Below the pieces are notes generated by a model. That model did no database searches and had not been told where the DNA came from. It saw only the letters and a program-made list of their open reading frames with translations. The position numbers and the translations under genes were made by a program. A stretch of DNA of 64,000 nt. Origin: Citrifermentans bremense. GTDB lineage: Bacteria > Desulfobacterota > Desulfuromonadia > Geobacterales > Geobacteraceae. Each line of letters begins with the position of its first letter. The first letter of the stretch is position 1. Where the stretch lies: NCBI RefSeq assembly GCF_014218275.1, contig NZ_AP023213.1, positions 4,088,954 through 4,152,953 of the forward strand. The letters are read 5' to 3'. Below are positions 17,801-25,051 of this stretch, piece after piece.

Positions 17801-18676
17801 AGACTCTGCAAGTTCGTCTATGACAACTATAAGCGGTTTGTCGTAACCGCATTTCAGTAACTGGCGGAAGAGCCTCGTCTGCCCAAACTGTGACCCGTGC
17901 TGTATGTAAAGCACATAGGGTGCAATATCCACGTCCTTGACAGCCTCAAGCACAATTCGTGTCTTGCCCAGACCTGGCTCACCCAGAATACGTAAATGTT
18001 TGGTTTCCTTTTGTAAGCCTGCACGTATTTGGGCAATCAATTGATCCTGCTCTGGTGATGCTTCGAAGAAGTTTGCCATATGTGCGTCACGCTGCCACTC
18101 ATCGAGTACCCAAGCTTCCTGAATTGGGTCGATTGCCAGAAGGGATGCTGTCCCTGGATAACGCTCGGCAAATTCGGCAATTTGACTTGCACCGAAAACC
18201 TCAACCAGATCTTCGTATCCTTCGACACCCACCTCGGCTAATACAAGAGTAATGTGGTGCCGCGAATCGTTACGCTGTTCCGGAGTCAGGTCATGACCAG
18301 TGCAAACAAGTGTGTAGCGTCCACGACGGCGAATGAGACGCTCTACCTCAGGGCATAGCTCTCCTTTGCTGTTGAGCAATTCGCTACGAATGGCGCTTGG
18401 CGTCCAAGGCTTGAACGTTGTTCCGGATTTAATTTGGAATCCAGTAAGTCCCTGCTGAAAAATGCAATCATTTGGAAGCACAATACCGGAGGGAATATTG
18501 ATTTCCGCATCGATACCGCCATCCGCGACCGTGAGTCGAGAAGAGATCGTCAATACAGCTGGGGGCAATTTTGCGTAACCACATTCAGATCGAAGAATGG
18601 TGCGCATGACAACCACTGCGCCCTCTGCCGTGAGCTCGGTTACTGATGTGATTGGAACATCTAGGAGATTATTCAT
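14900..18676 (-). CDS. Nuclease-STAND NTPase, Avs-like antiphage protein
   Basis: 1258 residues. The N-terminal domain (about 1-170) has GGIDAEI (D56, E58) and FQIKSG (Q81, K83), the D...QxK pattern of Mrr/Cap4-type PD-(D/E)xK nucleases. A STAND-type ATPase follows with Walker A GEPGLGKTR (232-240) and Walker B LIVVIDELAE (282-291). The remaining 850 residues are alpha-helical, with the look of a long repeat sensor domain. This order (nuclease, NTPase, helical repeats) is that of Avs proteins, which bind a phage protein, oligomerise and cut DNA. The target cannot be read from sequence. It lies next to the cassette array but has no attC of its own. Confidence 0.75.
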   Translation of the reverse strand: MNNLLDVPITSVTELTAEGAVVVMRTILRSECGYAKLPPAVLTISSRLTVADGGIDAEINIPSGIVLPNDCIFQQGLTGFQIKSGTTFKPWTPSAIRSELLNSKGELCPEVERLIRRRGRYTLVCTGHDLTPEQRNDSRHHITLVLAEVGVEGYEDLVEVFGASQIAEFAERYPGTASLLAIDPIQEAWVLDEWQRDAHMANFFEASPEQDQLIAQIRAGLQKETKHLRILGEPGLGKTRIVLEAVKDVDIAPYVLYIQHGSQFGQTRLFRQLLKCGYDKPLIVVIDELAESDLSDIWRHLKPRCGSLKIVSLDHGRDESHDEEIVRLNAPRLPDETIKKILVRGVGDSREIDRWVAICEGSPRVAQAVADNLRANPGDLLKSPATVPIWTRFLHGYGIRDEGSARQVDCVTQHLALFSRFGYEAPVGKEAEYIAELIRENDPTIGWALFQEIVQSLRARRVLQGSRTLFFVPKALHIYLWKQFWERYGRGFDFTQTFDKMPESLHAWFMNMFKFAEGTATAHIIDDILRPEGIFSKREALMSMKGSQFPSILAEANPSAVLRLLEATIGRWTDQELLAFEDNRQNLVWALEKIAVWPTLTVRAIQVLGRLAVNENANYSNNSTGTLIGLFHIGPEAAATESSPEARLPAMLKLLHAPRDAERLLGLKAIRAALDSRGMGFRIVGPEYQGLRERAKLWTPTTYGEWWQAKFVYFQTLVDETRKWPPSLQTEVCETLLEAVEQQITTPPCTELAFQVLNLLVDDPAMSPEKLNAFFWHWREYQDDGKHPEITTRLSCLERRYTRRDLASRFQRYVIDVDWMEWDDDFRERHNKVRNRAKPLVNALARRIATHPEKLNQIQHLLSPAKNSPALWHFGAQLAQNDRSRELLLSLIKLALETKHQVCLHGYLSVVQLSDPDFYAATVACFFDTESTAWLGATIALHSAYDDGLFVKCQDALEKNWIDPYLFQVLRYGRAIESVPPERVMRLLCQLHDHGGQDSLSLLIDLLESIPFNDSSQFNPDFVFGVVSRSIPDEESRNVMRGYHWKNVCLKLIKWDRSRALSMLDCLLAKMGTVYRLSYDHNVVPLANEIVKANPAGAWKIVKTHFEGALPKWRNDLFGWLKGGLSGFNEEGTKGAIADLPISEIIEWIEEDPSSRASLIAHAAPGTLDEDKGGRLTRELLYRYVECDGVQSGISASFHSGGWTGPTSDYLKRKRDKLRTWLAAGFEFEVTQWIENEVEYLDRRIEHEETNEERSRFD

Positions 18677-18739
18677 AGTCTGCCCGAAGAGAAATATAGT
18701 CCGATCCTTATTAAGGCTTTAACTTTTCTTTATCCTAAT

Positions 18740-18802
18740 GCTCAACGGCGCGCCGCCTTGACCGGCGGCGTCAGCCGTCCGCGTCCAAGGCGCTGGTTGG
18801 GC
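18740..18802 (-). other. attC: attC-like site 1 (3' of the Gabija-like pair)
   Basis: Outer core sites GCTCAAC and GTTGGGC (RYYYAAC and GTTRRRY) 63 bp apart end to end, with an inner stem CGCCTTG / CAAGGCG. It marks the left boundary of the cassette array. Confidence 0.65.
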
Positions 18803-18883
18803 GTTGCCTTTTGACGTTTTTCGTTCGGATTCTCATCTGGGAGAAAAGTTATCGTGTTATAAATGGCTGACCCCATGTTCACT

Positions 18884-20842
18884 TTAAGCGATTTCCACGA
18901 TTTCCTCCGCTGTAAACCAGTCGCTCTTGTTCCGCGCAAATTTCAGCGCTTCTGCCGGGTTCTCGGCCCATAACACCAGTGCCAGCGTTTCTCGGGCCCG
19001 GCTGCAGGTGACGTACAGCAGTCGCAGGCTTCGGTCGATGGTCGTCTCTTTGCCGGCCTGGACGTTGTCCAAATCACGTTTTCCCAGTTCGGTCGCGCCA
19101 AACAACTTGTCGTAAGAGATTTGGTTGCCGCCGGACTGGTCGTCGTCCATGACCACCATGACGTGCGTGAACTCCGACCCCTTGACCACCTGGTGCGTGG
19201 CGAGTTCGGAGTTGCCGGCCAGGTAGCGCCGGTACCGCTCCAGTTCGGCCCATGGCGCCTTGAACAACGCGCACCACCCCCTTCGCCGTCGTGCGTCGTC
19301 CGTCTCGGTTTCCTGGCGCGGAATCGGCGCAGCTGGCGGTGGGGTCTGGTCGGCAAACTGCTGCAGCAGCCGAGAGTCCACCTTGAACACCTGCGCCTTG
19401 ATGATGGGAGCGACGACCTCGGCGACGGTAGCGTCTGGTTTGACGCACGCCGAGCCAAACGCCGCGAGGGCCTCATGCATTTCCTCTGTCCGCGCGATAC
19501 GCTGATCGGCGTCAGCCGGGAGTTGATCAAGGCAGCCGGCGCGTCTGAGCACCTCTGTGGCCGCGAAGTCGTTGACGGACCCGTCCGCAGCCACGCAGGC
19601 CGCGAGCTGCGCGAGATCCTGAAGCACCAGCCGAGCGACTGAAGGCCCCGTGTTCTCACCCCTGCCCGACGGTGCCGCGGCGTTCGGGTCGATGAGCGTT
19701 ATCGCCGTGTAGACATTCAAGAAGTCGCCGCGCGCCGCAACCAGTTTGTGCTCCAGCGCGAGCGACTGATAGCCGGCAGACGTCGCCCACGCATCGCTCT
19801 GGGCCGCCTGCTGCATCTGTAATGCGACCCAGGCTTCCTTCTGACGCTTTTCTGGTGTCGAGAGGGATGTACGTCCGATGAACAAGCGCACCGTGCCCCC
19901 GGTCTTCTCGGTGCGGTGATGCTGTTCGATGCCTGAGGAGGGTTGTGTACGACCCGCCAGCTTCGCCGCCCATATCTTGTTGATGAGCTGAACAACTCGC
20001 TGCTGGCTGCGGTGGTTCATTTTCAACTCCGGCTTGGCCCAGCCGGGAGGCACGAGGCCGGGCAGGTCGGAATGCCCGTCCATGTAGATGCGCTGGCGGT
20101 GGTCCCCGAGGAGGCCGAGCGTGAGGCCGCTGCCCCTGGGCTCCGCCAGTTTCATTAGCGCGTCCAGCACCGATTTCATCGTGTCCTGGGACTCGTCGAT
20201 CAGGATGATGGGGTGGCGATCCTGCAGAATGGTTCGCAGCGTCGGCCGGTTCAACAGCAGCCAAGCCGTGGCGTCCAGCACTTGGCCGTGCTGCATGGCA
20301 CCTTCACCGTAGGTGTCCTTGTCGGGGTGGTAGATGAATGTCGGCACGCCCTTCAGGGCTTCTATCTCCGCTTCGATCTCGGCGAATTTCCTGCGGTCTG
20401 TATCACTGATGCCCCTCACCTTGGCCGCTGCCTTGGTTTTGGCCTCTTCGAGCTGCACCGCTTTGTCGGCAATGAGCGCCTCGCGGATGTCCTCGTCAAA
20501 GCCGCCGATCAGTTCCCAGCAAAACGAGTGGATGGTCGAGACGGCGACCAGGTCATTGCTGCCCAGCCGGCCGCTGATGACCGCAACGGCGTTCTTCGTA
20601 TACGTGACGACGCGGATAGACCGACCATAGAGGCGCAGGCGGTTGGCCAGCCTTCCACCGCTCGCGTGCGGCACGACGCCGGTCAGCCGGCGCAGCACTT
20701 CGACCAGCGTGCGTGTCTTGCCCGAGCCGGCTCCCGCGAACAGGAAGAAGCTCTGCGGCGGCTGCTCCGTCAGGTACCCGCAGATTTCCTCGACGACGCC
20801 AGCGTCGCGGTCGTTTCCTTCATGGACGACGGTGCCGGTCAT
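18884..20842 (-). CDS. gajB: UvrD-like helicase, GajB-like (Gabija-type) subunit
   Basis: 652 residues. Superfamily 1 helicase motifs: Walker A FAGAGSGKTRT (about 34-44), motif II LIDESQD (about 213), motif III LGLLGDHRQRIY (about 240), and motif VI LLYVTCSRARETL near the C-terminus (about 620). It overlaps the upstream OLD-family gene by four bases (ATGA), so the two are translationally coupled. OLD nuclease plus UvrD helicase is the Gabija arrangement; in Gabija, GajB senses DNA or nucleotide depletion and works with the GajA nuclease. This protein is longer than the classical GajB (about 500 residues). Its high GC content is unlike the AT-rich cassettes beside it, pointing to a separate origin. 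Confidence 0.75.
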   Translation of the reverse strand: MTGTVVHEGNDRDAGVVEEICGYLTEQPPQSFFLFAGAGSGKTRTLVEVLRRLTGVVPHASGGRLANRLRLYGRSIRVVTYTKNAVAVISGRLGSNDLVAVSTIHSFCWELIGGFDEDIREALIADKAVQLEEAKTKAAAKVRGISDTDRRKFAEIEAEIEALKGVPTFIYHPDKDTYGEGAMQHGQVLDATAWLLLNRPTLRTILQDRHPIILIDESQDTMKSVLDALMKLAEPRGSGLTLGLLGDHRQRIYMDGHSDLPGLVPPGWAKPELKMNHRSQQRVVQLINKIWAAKLAGRTQPSSGIEQHHRTEKTGGTVRLFIGRTSLSTPEKRQKEAWVALQMQQAAQSDAWATSAGYQSLALEHKLVAARGDFLNVYTAITLIDPNAAAPSGRGENTGPSVARLVLQDLAQLAACVAADGSVNDFAATEVLRRAGCLDQLPADADQRIARTEEMHEALAAFGSACVKPDATVAEVVAPIIKAQVFKVDSRLLQQFADQTPPPAAPIPRQETETDDARRRRGWCALFKAPWAELERYRRYLAGNSELATHQVVKGSEFTHVMVVMDDDQSGGNQISYDKLFGATELGKRDLDNVQAGKETTIDRSLRLLYVTCSRARETLALVLWAENPAEALKFARNKSDWFTAEEIVEIA

Positions 20843-23253
20843 GGCGTCACGCTTTCGGCGGGATCGAGTTCATCCTGCAGCCAGGTGAGGGCGTCGGCGA
20901 TGTACTTAGGGCACGTGACGTCCTCACCGGCCGCGACGCGCTCAAAGATGCCGGCCGCGAAATCGCCCTTGCTGAACGAATCGTGCATCAGCGCGTGCAG
21001 GGCCTTCAGTAGGTCCACGTGGGTGGCAGCGCCTGCCACGACCTCGGCCGCTTCGGCCAGTGCACCGGTAGGTGGGTTGACCTTCTTTTCCTTGTCTTTG
21101 TCCTTGTCCTTGTCCTTGTGTTGGCCGCCGGCCATGGCAGCCTCGGCCTCTTCAGCCAACTTGTTCAGTCCCTTGAACCAATCGATGTTGGTCAGGATAA
21201 GCGAGTCCTCGAAGGTCGTCGGCCATTGGTTGCTCGCCTCAGCGACCGGCAGTTGCCATGCGAACCGCACCTTGCAGTCCGGGGCACCGGTCCAGATGAG
21301 TTGCGCGGGCGTTGGCGCCTTGAAGTCGTCCACGTTTTGCAGTTTGGGATGCCATTCGCGCAGCGTGGCGTTGCCGCACCTGAGGCCAGCCTGGCCTGTG
21401 TTCGCCGTGGCCAGCCAGCGCATCTTGCCTTTGGGTCCGGCCTTCTTCTCGGTCGGATCGAGGTCGGTGATGACGACGGTGGGAATCCGGAGCTTCTCAA
21501 CCAGGGGCCTCAACCGGTGGGCGTGGCTGCCGCCGATGTCCAGGAAGGAGACGTAGCGGCTGTTCAATTTCTCGTACTTCAGCTCCATGAAGAGCGGCAC
21601 GAGCATGCGCTCGGCCACGCCTTCCACGAACAAGGCGGCATTGGCGAACAGCAGGTCGGTGTGCTGGACGCGGAAATAGCGTTCCGCGAATTGACGCGTC
21701 TCGTCGTCGTCGCCGAACACCTCGCCCAAGTCGACGACTTCGGTGCTCGGCGTCGGATGGGCCGCCGAGGGTGGGATCCGCCGCACGTACCGCAGCCGGT
21801 CGAAATCCTCGGCGTGCGCAAGATGGCTGGAATGCGTGCTGATCAGCAACTGGCTTTGCAGCGCGCTGGCATTCGTGTCGGTCGGGCTGATGAGCTTGTG
21901 CGCCTTGTCTGGAAAGATGCGCTGCACCTGGACGTGCAGGTGGGCCTCAGGCTCCTCGATCATGACGAGGTGGACCGGCGGCGGCGAGCCTTTCTCGGGG
22001 TTCATGCGTGCGGTCTTGAACGACACGAGCTGGTAGCTCAGCGACTGCAGGTTTTGGTAGCCCAGGCCGATCGAGAACTCCGGCAGCATGTCTTCGCCGG
22101 TCCCGCCTTTCATGCTGTACTGGACGGCGGTGCTGTGGTCGAGCAGGTCGGCGGTGTGGATGCGCGTCCTGAACCGGATTTCCTGGGGATCGTGAAGGCC
22201 GGGGTAGCCGAGCAGCTTCACCTCGGCCACCGAGGACGCCAAGGCATCGTGGATCTTCTGATCCAGGTCCTTCTGCGCATTGGCGACCGCCTGGATGAGG
22301 TCGGCGCGTTGCCCGTGCCCGGTGGCGGCGACGTTGAGGTGCTGGCGCGCGAACTTCAGAAGCTGGTTCGAGAACAGGCCGACGGGATGTGACGACGACG
22401 TGGACTTGGAGTCGGCCTCTTCCGAGCCGAGGCCCCGCTGGGCGGCAACGAAGTCGACTCGGACCAGCTTGGACAGGTGCTTGCGGTCGGCCGGCTGCGC
22501 GTCGGCTGCCAGGACTTGGGTCTGGTAGGTCTCGATCCCTTGGATGGGATTGTTGGCGGCATCGAGGCTATACGGTCTGACTTGTCCCAGCTTCCTGGGC
22601 TCGCGCAGCCAGTAGTCGAGCAGGTCGATCGGCCAGGCCAGCGACTCGCTGCTCATGCCCTTCACGGGTTGGCGCGCCAGGTTGTAGGCCCAGGCCAGCT
22701 CTTTGAGTGACGCGACATCGCTGGCCGGCTCCAGGCGCAGCCGGACGCCAACAGCGCCACCTTTCCAGACCAGCTTGGACAAGAAGGGCTGGACATAGTG
22801 GAACATCCCGGCCTCGGCGTCGAACCACAGATCAAGCGTGGGCATCGCAGCCAACAGCGTCGCTAGCTGGTCTTCCCAGTTATCGCCCTCCTTCTGCGCG
22901 GCGGTCGCCGGATCCTCCGTCAACGCCTCCCATTTGACGCCCAGCGCACGCAGCGCGGGCCACTCCGACAGGCTGATGTCGAACGCGCCGAAGGGGGAGG
23001 ATTCAGCCAGGAAGTGCCGTAGCGCGGTGAGGATGGCGGTCTTGCCGCTGTTGTTGGCGCCAACAAGAATCGTCGTCTGCCGGTCGAGGTCCAACTGGAC
23101 CTTCCCAAGACGGCGGAACTTGCACAGTTCGACGAATCGCAGCGTGATGCTTCCAGACGCGGCGGCTGCTGGTGCTTGTGCCGGTGTTGTCACTTCGTGG
23201 TGCCTCCAGAATTGAGTAGTCGCGTCTTCCGCGGGGTTAATAGAAGGGGCCAT
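20839..23253 (-). CDS. gajA: OLD-family ATPase-TOPRIM nuclease, GajA-like (Gabija-type) subunit
   Basis: 804 residues. The N-terminal ABC-type ATPase begins ITLRFVELCKFRRLGKV with Walker A VGANNSGKTAIL (64-75); Walker B is LVMIEEPEAHLHV (about 430) and is followed by STHSSHL. The TOPRIM domain has FVEGVAERML (about 542) and VITDLDPTE (about 596), supplying the acidic metal ligands. OLD proteins encoded beside a UvrD helicase are class 2, i.e. Gabija GajA. It is about 220 residues longer than classical GajA; an insertion near 715 contains a KDKDKDKDKEKK tract. The 293 bp between its start and attC site 2 hold no gene. GC-rich against its surroundings. Confidence 0.78.
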   Translation of the reverse strand: MAPSINPAEDATTQFWRHHEVTTPAQAPAAAASGSITLRFVELCKFRRLGKVQLDLDRQTTILVGANNSGKTAILTALRHFLAESSPFGAFDISLSEWPALRALGVKWEALTEDPATAAQKEGDNWEDQLATLLAAMPTLDLWFDAEAGMFHYVQPFLSKLVWKGGAVGVRLRLEPASDVASLKELAWAYNLARQPVKGMSSESLAWPIDLLDYWLREPRKLGQVRPYSLDAANNPIQGIETYQTQVLAADAQPADRKHLSKLVRVDFVAAQRGLGSEEADSKSTSSSHPVGLFSNQLLKFARQHLNVAATGHGQRADLIQAVANAQKDLDQKIHDALASSVAEVKLLGYPGLHDPQEIRFRTRIHTADLLDHSTAVQYSMKGGTGEDMLPEFSIGLGYQNLQSLSYQLVSFKTARMNPEKGSPPPVHLVMIEEPEAHLHVQVQRIFPDKAHKLISPTDTNASALQSQLLISTHSSHLAHAEDFDRLRYVRRIPPSAAHPTPSTEVVDLGEVFGDDDETRQFAERYFRVQHTDLLFANAALFVEGVAERMLVPLFMELKYEKLNSRYVSFLDIGGSHAHRLRPLVEKLRIPTVVITDLDPTEKKAGPKGKMRWLATANTGQAGLRCGNATLREWHPKLQNVDDFKAPTPAQLIWTGAPDCKVRFAWQLPVAEASNQWPTTFEDSLILTNIDWFKGLNKLAEEAEAAMAGGQHKDKDKDKDKEKKVNPPTGALAEAAEVVAGAATHVDLLKALHALMHDSFSKGDFAAGIFERVAAGEDVTCPKYIADALTWLQDELDPAESVTP

Positions 23254-23545
23254 AATGCCGACACCTTGTATCCTTGCGTACAGGATCGAGCCCCTCTCGG
23301 TGCCTCGATTGGACTGCTCGGGATGGCAGCCGTCGCAGGCGAGGATGGATCCGGGAAGGTATTAGTAAGTCGGTCGCTACGTCTCCGCAAGAGACCGATA
23401 GGGACACATACCAGCATAGGTATCCGACCAAAGGATGCCACTTTCGCGATCGCTTTTTCGAATAGCGATGGTCGCCAATGCTGTTGGCCAAGTGTGTGGA
23501 ATAGCAAAAAGAACGCACGTGGACTGTTTGGAGAGACATATAATT

Positions 23546-23606
23546 GCCCAACGGGCTGGGAGATCACCGGCGGGGCTTCAGTGCCGGTGCATCTTCCTGG
23601 TTGGAT
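23546..23606 (-). other. attC: attC-like site 2
   Basis: Outer cores GCCCAAC and GTTGGAT; inner arms GATCACCGG and CCGGTGCATC pair with extrahelical bases, as in classical attC sites. It closes the cassette of the 24444 and 24925 genes. Confidence 0.75.
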
Positions 23607-23754
23607 GCTCTCTCCGTCTGTTGCGCCTTACACTCCATTAGCAACATCTGGGACCCCAACGCATCAACCCCTTCTCCTGTTGCTAGGGATCCCCGGGGTT
23701 ATTCATTGGTTGGAAATTGCCTGTTTCCCTTCAATAAGCTGGATTCGCGAACAA

Positions 23755-24444
23755 CTACAGGTACTTCTTTCGTAGTCGAGGTTCACTGCGTCTTTTTTTG
23801 CGTTCTATGACTACCAGCAGATGTTGCTCAATAGGGATTGGCCTTTTGGGTCGTGGTATTGGAACAGCCGACGGCGCGAATTCTTCTTCAATTCCAAGGT
23901 CGAGAGATAATTGTTCGGGATACGTTTCTAAAGACTCAAGAGCAACCGCAATCTCTTGCTGAGCTTCAGGAGGCAGCTCAGCTCCCGTCGGATCGAGAAC
24001 CTGTAAAGCTTTAAGGGTGGCCTCTTCAGGTGCAATTTCACGATCTCGAACCTTAACAAACAGCCGCTCTAAGCGTGAAACCGCGCCGGCATCAACTCGT
24101 GTATGTTTCTTTGGCAGGGGGTTGCCTATTTCATTCTTGGCAGCCTCACTAACAATGGCTTCAGCAACAGCACACCCTTGACGCTTTATTATTTCTACAC
24201 CTTGGATAAAGCTGCCATATTGAGCGATCCCAACATATAGTGCAGACGCGGCCACAGCAACTTTACCAAGACCCTTGACGGAGCCTTCCTGAACAGCTAG
24301 GTAGAGGCTGTAATCATTAAACGGCAGAAACTCCTCCACCGCGGCGTCCATTTCGTCGAAGATTCTTCTTGCGTAGGCGATCAACTGATCTTCAGTGGGT
24401 GCTGGGGTATCGAAATTGAAAGACGCTCGTACGATATCTATCAT
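23755..24444 (-). CDS. Hypothetical partner of the YTGPGGG-repeat protein
   Basis: 229 residues with AAGGGACGG upstream. Not recognised. The N-terminal third is acidic and helical (TEDQLIAYARRIFDEMDAAVEEFL). A glycine/alanine-rich hydrophobic stretch GLGKVAVAASALYVGIAQYGSFIQGVEI (split about 56-83) could be a membrane-inserting helix. The C-terminal third is Pro/Glu-rich and ends in a very basic tail (ERKKRRSEPRLRKKYL). It is the second gene of a two-gene cassette: the upstream repeat protein ends 46 bp before it and no attC lies between them, so the two products probably act together. A pore-like or membrane-active role is only a guess from the hydrophobic stretch. Confidence 0.6.
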   Translation of the reverse strand: MIDIVRASFNFDTPAPTEDQLIAYARRIFDEMDAAVEEFLPFNDYSLYLAVQEGSVKGLGKVAVAASALYVGIAQYGSFIQGVEIIKRQGCAVAEAIVSEAAKNEIGNPLPKKHTRVDAGAVSRLERLFVKVRDREIAPEEATLKALQVLDPTGAELPPEAQQEIAVALESLETYPEQLSLDLGIEEEFAPSAVPIPRPKRPIPIEQHLLVVIERKKRRSEPRLRKKYL

Positions 24445-24490
24445 TTAACCGTCCCTTTCGATTTGAAGGACTGCATTCTTTTGAATGTTT

Positions 24491-24925
24491 TCAGCCTCGC
24501 CAGCCTATGCTTCGGAGAGCTTCTGCAATTAGGTTGGCTTGTTGGTTCATCCCCATTTGCCGAAGCTCCCCCACAAGAAGTGGCCACGGCGGCATAACGC
24601 CCATATAAGGTTTAGAGTCAGGGCCGGTGTACATGCCCCCACCCGGCCCACTATACAGGCCGCCACCCGGTCCAGAGTAAAGACCTCCACCAGGGCCAGT
24701 GTATAGCCCACCGCCCGGACCCGTGTAAGCCGCCCCACCTGGACCGGTGTAGAGACCTCCGCCAGGGCCTGTGTAAGCGCCTCCACCAGGCCCTGAATAC
24801 ATACCGCCACCCGGGCCGGTGTAGGCACCTCCACCTGGGCCGGTGTACATACCGCCACCAGGCCCAGTATAAGCGCCTCCGCCAGGACCTGTGTACATGT
24901 TGCGGACCCACATTTTGAGACTCAT
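24491..24925 (-). CDS. YTGPGGG octapeptide-repeat protein
   Basis: 144 residues from ATG at 24925, chosen because TAGGAGG lies just upstream; the frame is open further up only because it runs into the attC. After MSLKMWVRNM come eleven tandem copies of Y-T/S-G-P-G-G-G/A-x, where x alternates A, M or L, and one degenerate copy (YTGPDSKP). The C-terminal 40 residues (MPPWPLLVGELRQMGMNQQ and on) form an amphipathic helix. No signal peptide. The repeats occupy about 88 residues (DNA about 24630-24900). The function is unknown; regular Tyr and Gly-Pro-Gly turns suggest a solenoid or fibre-like fold. It shares a cassette with the 229-residue gene downstream. Confidence 0.75.
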   Translation of the reverse strand: MSLKMWVRNMYTGPGGGAYTGPGGGMYTGPGGGAYTGPGGGMYSGPGGGAYTGPGGGLYTGPGGAAYTGPGGGLYTGPGGGLYSGPGGGLYSGPGGGMYTGPDSKPYMGVMPPWPLLVGELRQMGMNQQANLIAEALRSIGWRG

Positions 24926-24943
24926 AATGCCTCCTATTTCTCT

Positions 24944-25000
24944 GTCCAATGCTGAGAGCACAGCGGCGGCGTTGCCGTCCGCTGGTGCGCTTTGTTGGCC
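24944..25000 (-). other. attC: attC-like site 3
   Basis: Cores GTCCAAT and GTTGGCC; inner arms GAGCACAGCGG and CCGCTGGTGCGCTT pair with bulged bases. Closely related to site 5. Confidence 0.7.
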
Positions 25001-25051
25001 CTACATTTCTAATCCGGTAGCGCTGGTAACGCATGATCGCATGGACGTCCC

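Noticed and set aside
23190-23567. 125-codon minus-strand frame upstream of the Gabija-like nuclease
   Set aside because: It runs through attC site 2 and into the nuclease gene in another frame; no start signal.
24630-24900. Regular 24-bp repeats that look like a CRISPR array
   Set aside because: There are no spacers; the repeats are tandem and keep one reading frame coding YTGPGGG, so it is a repeat protein.
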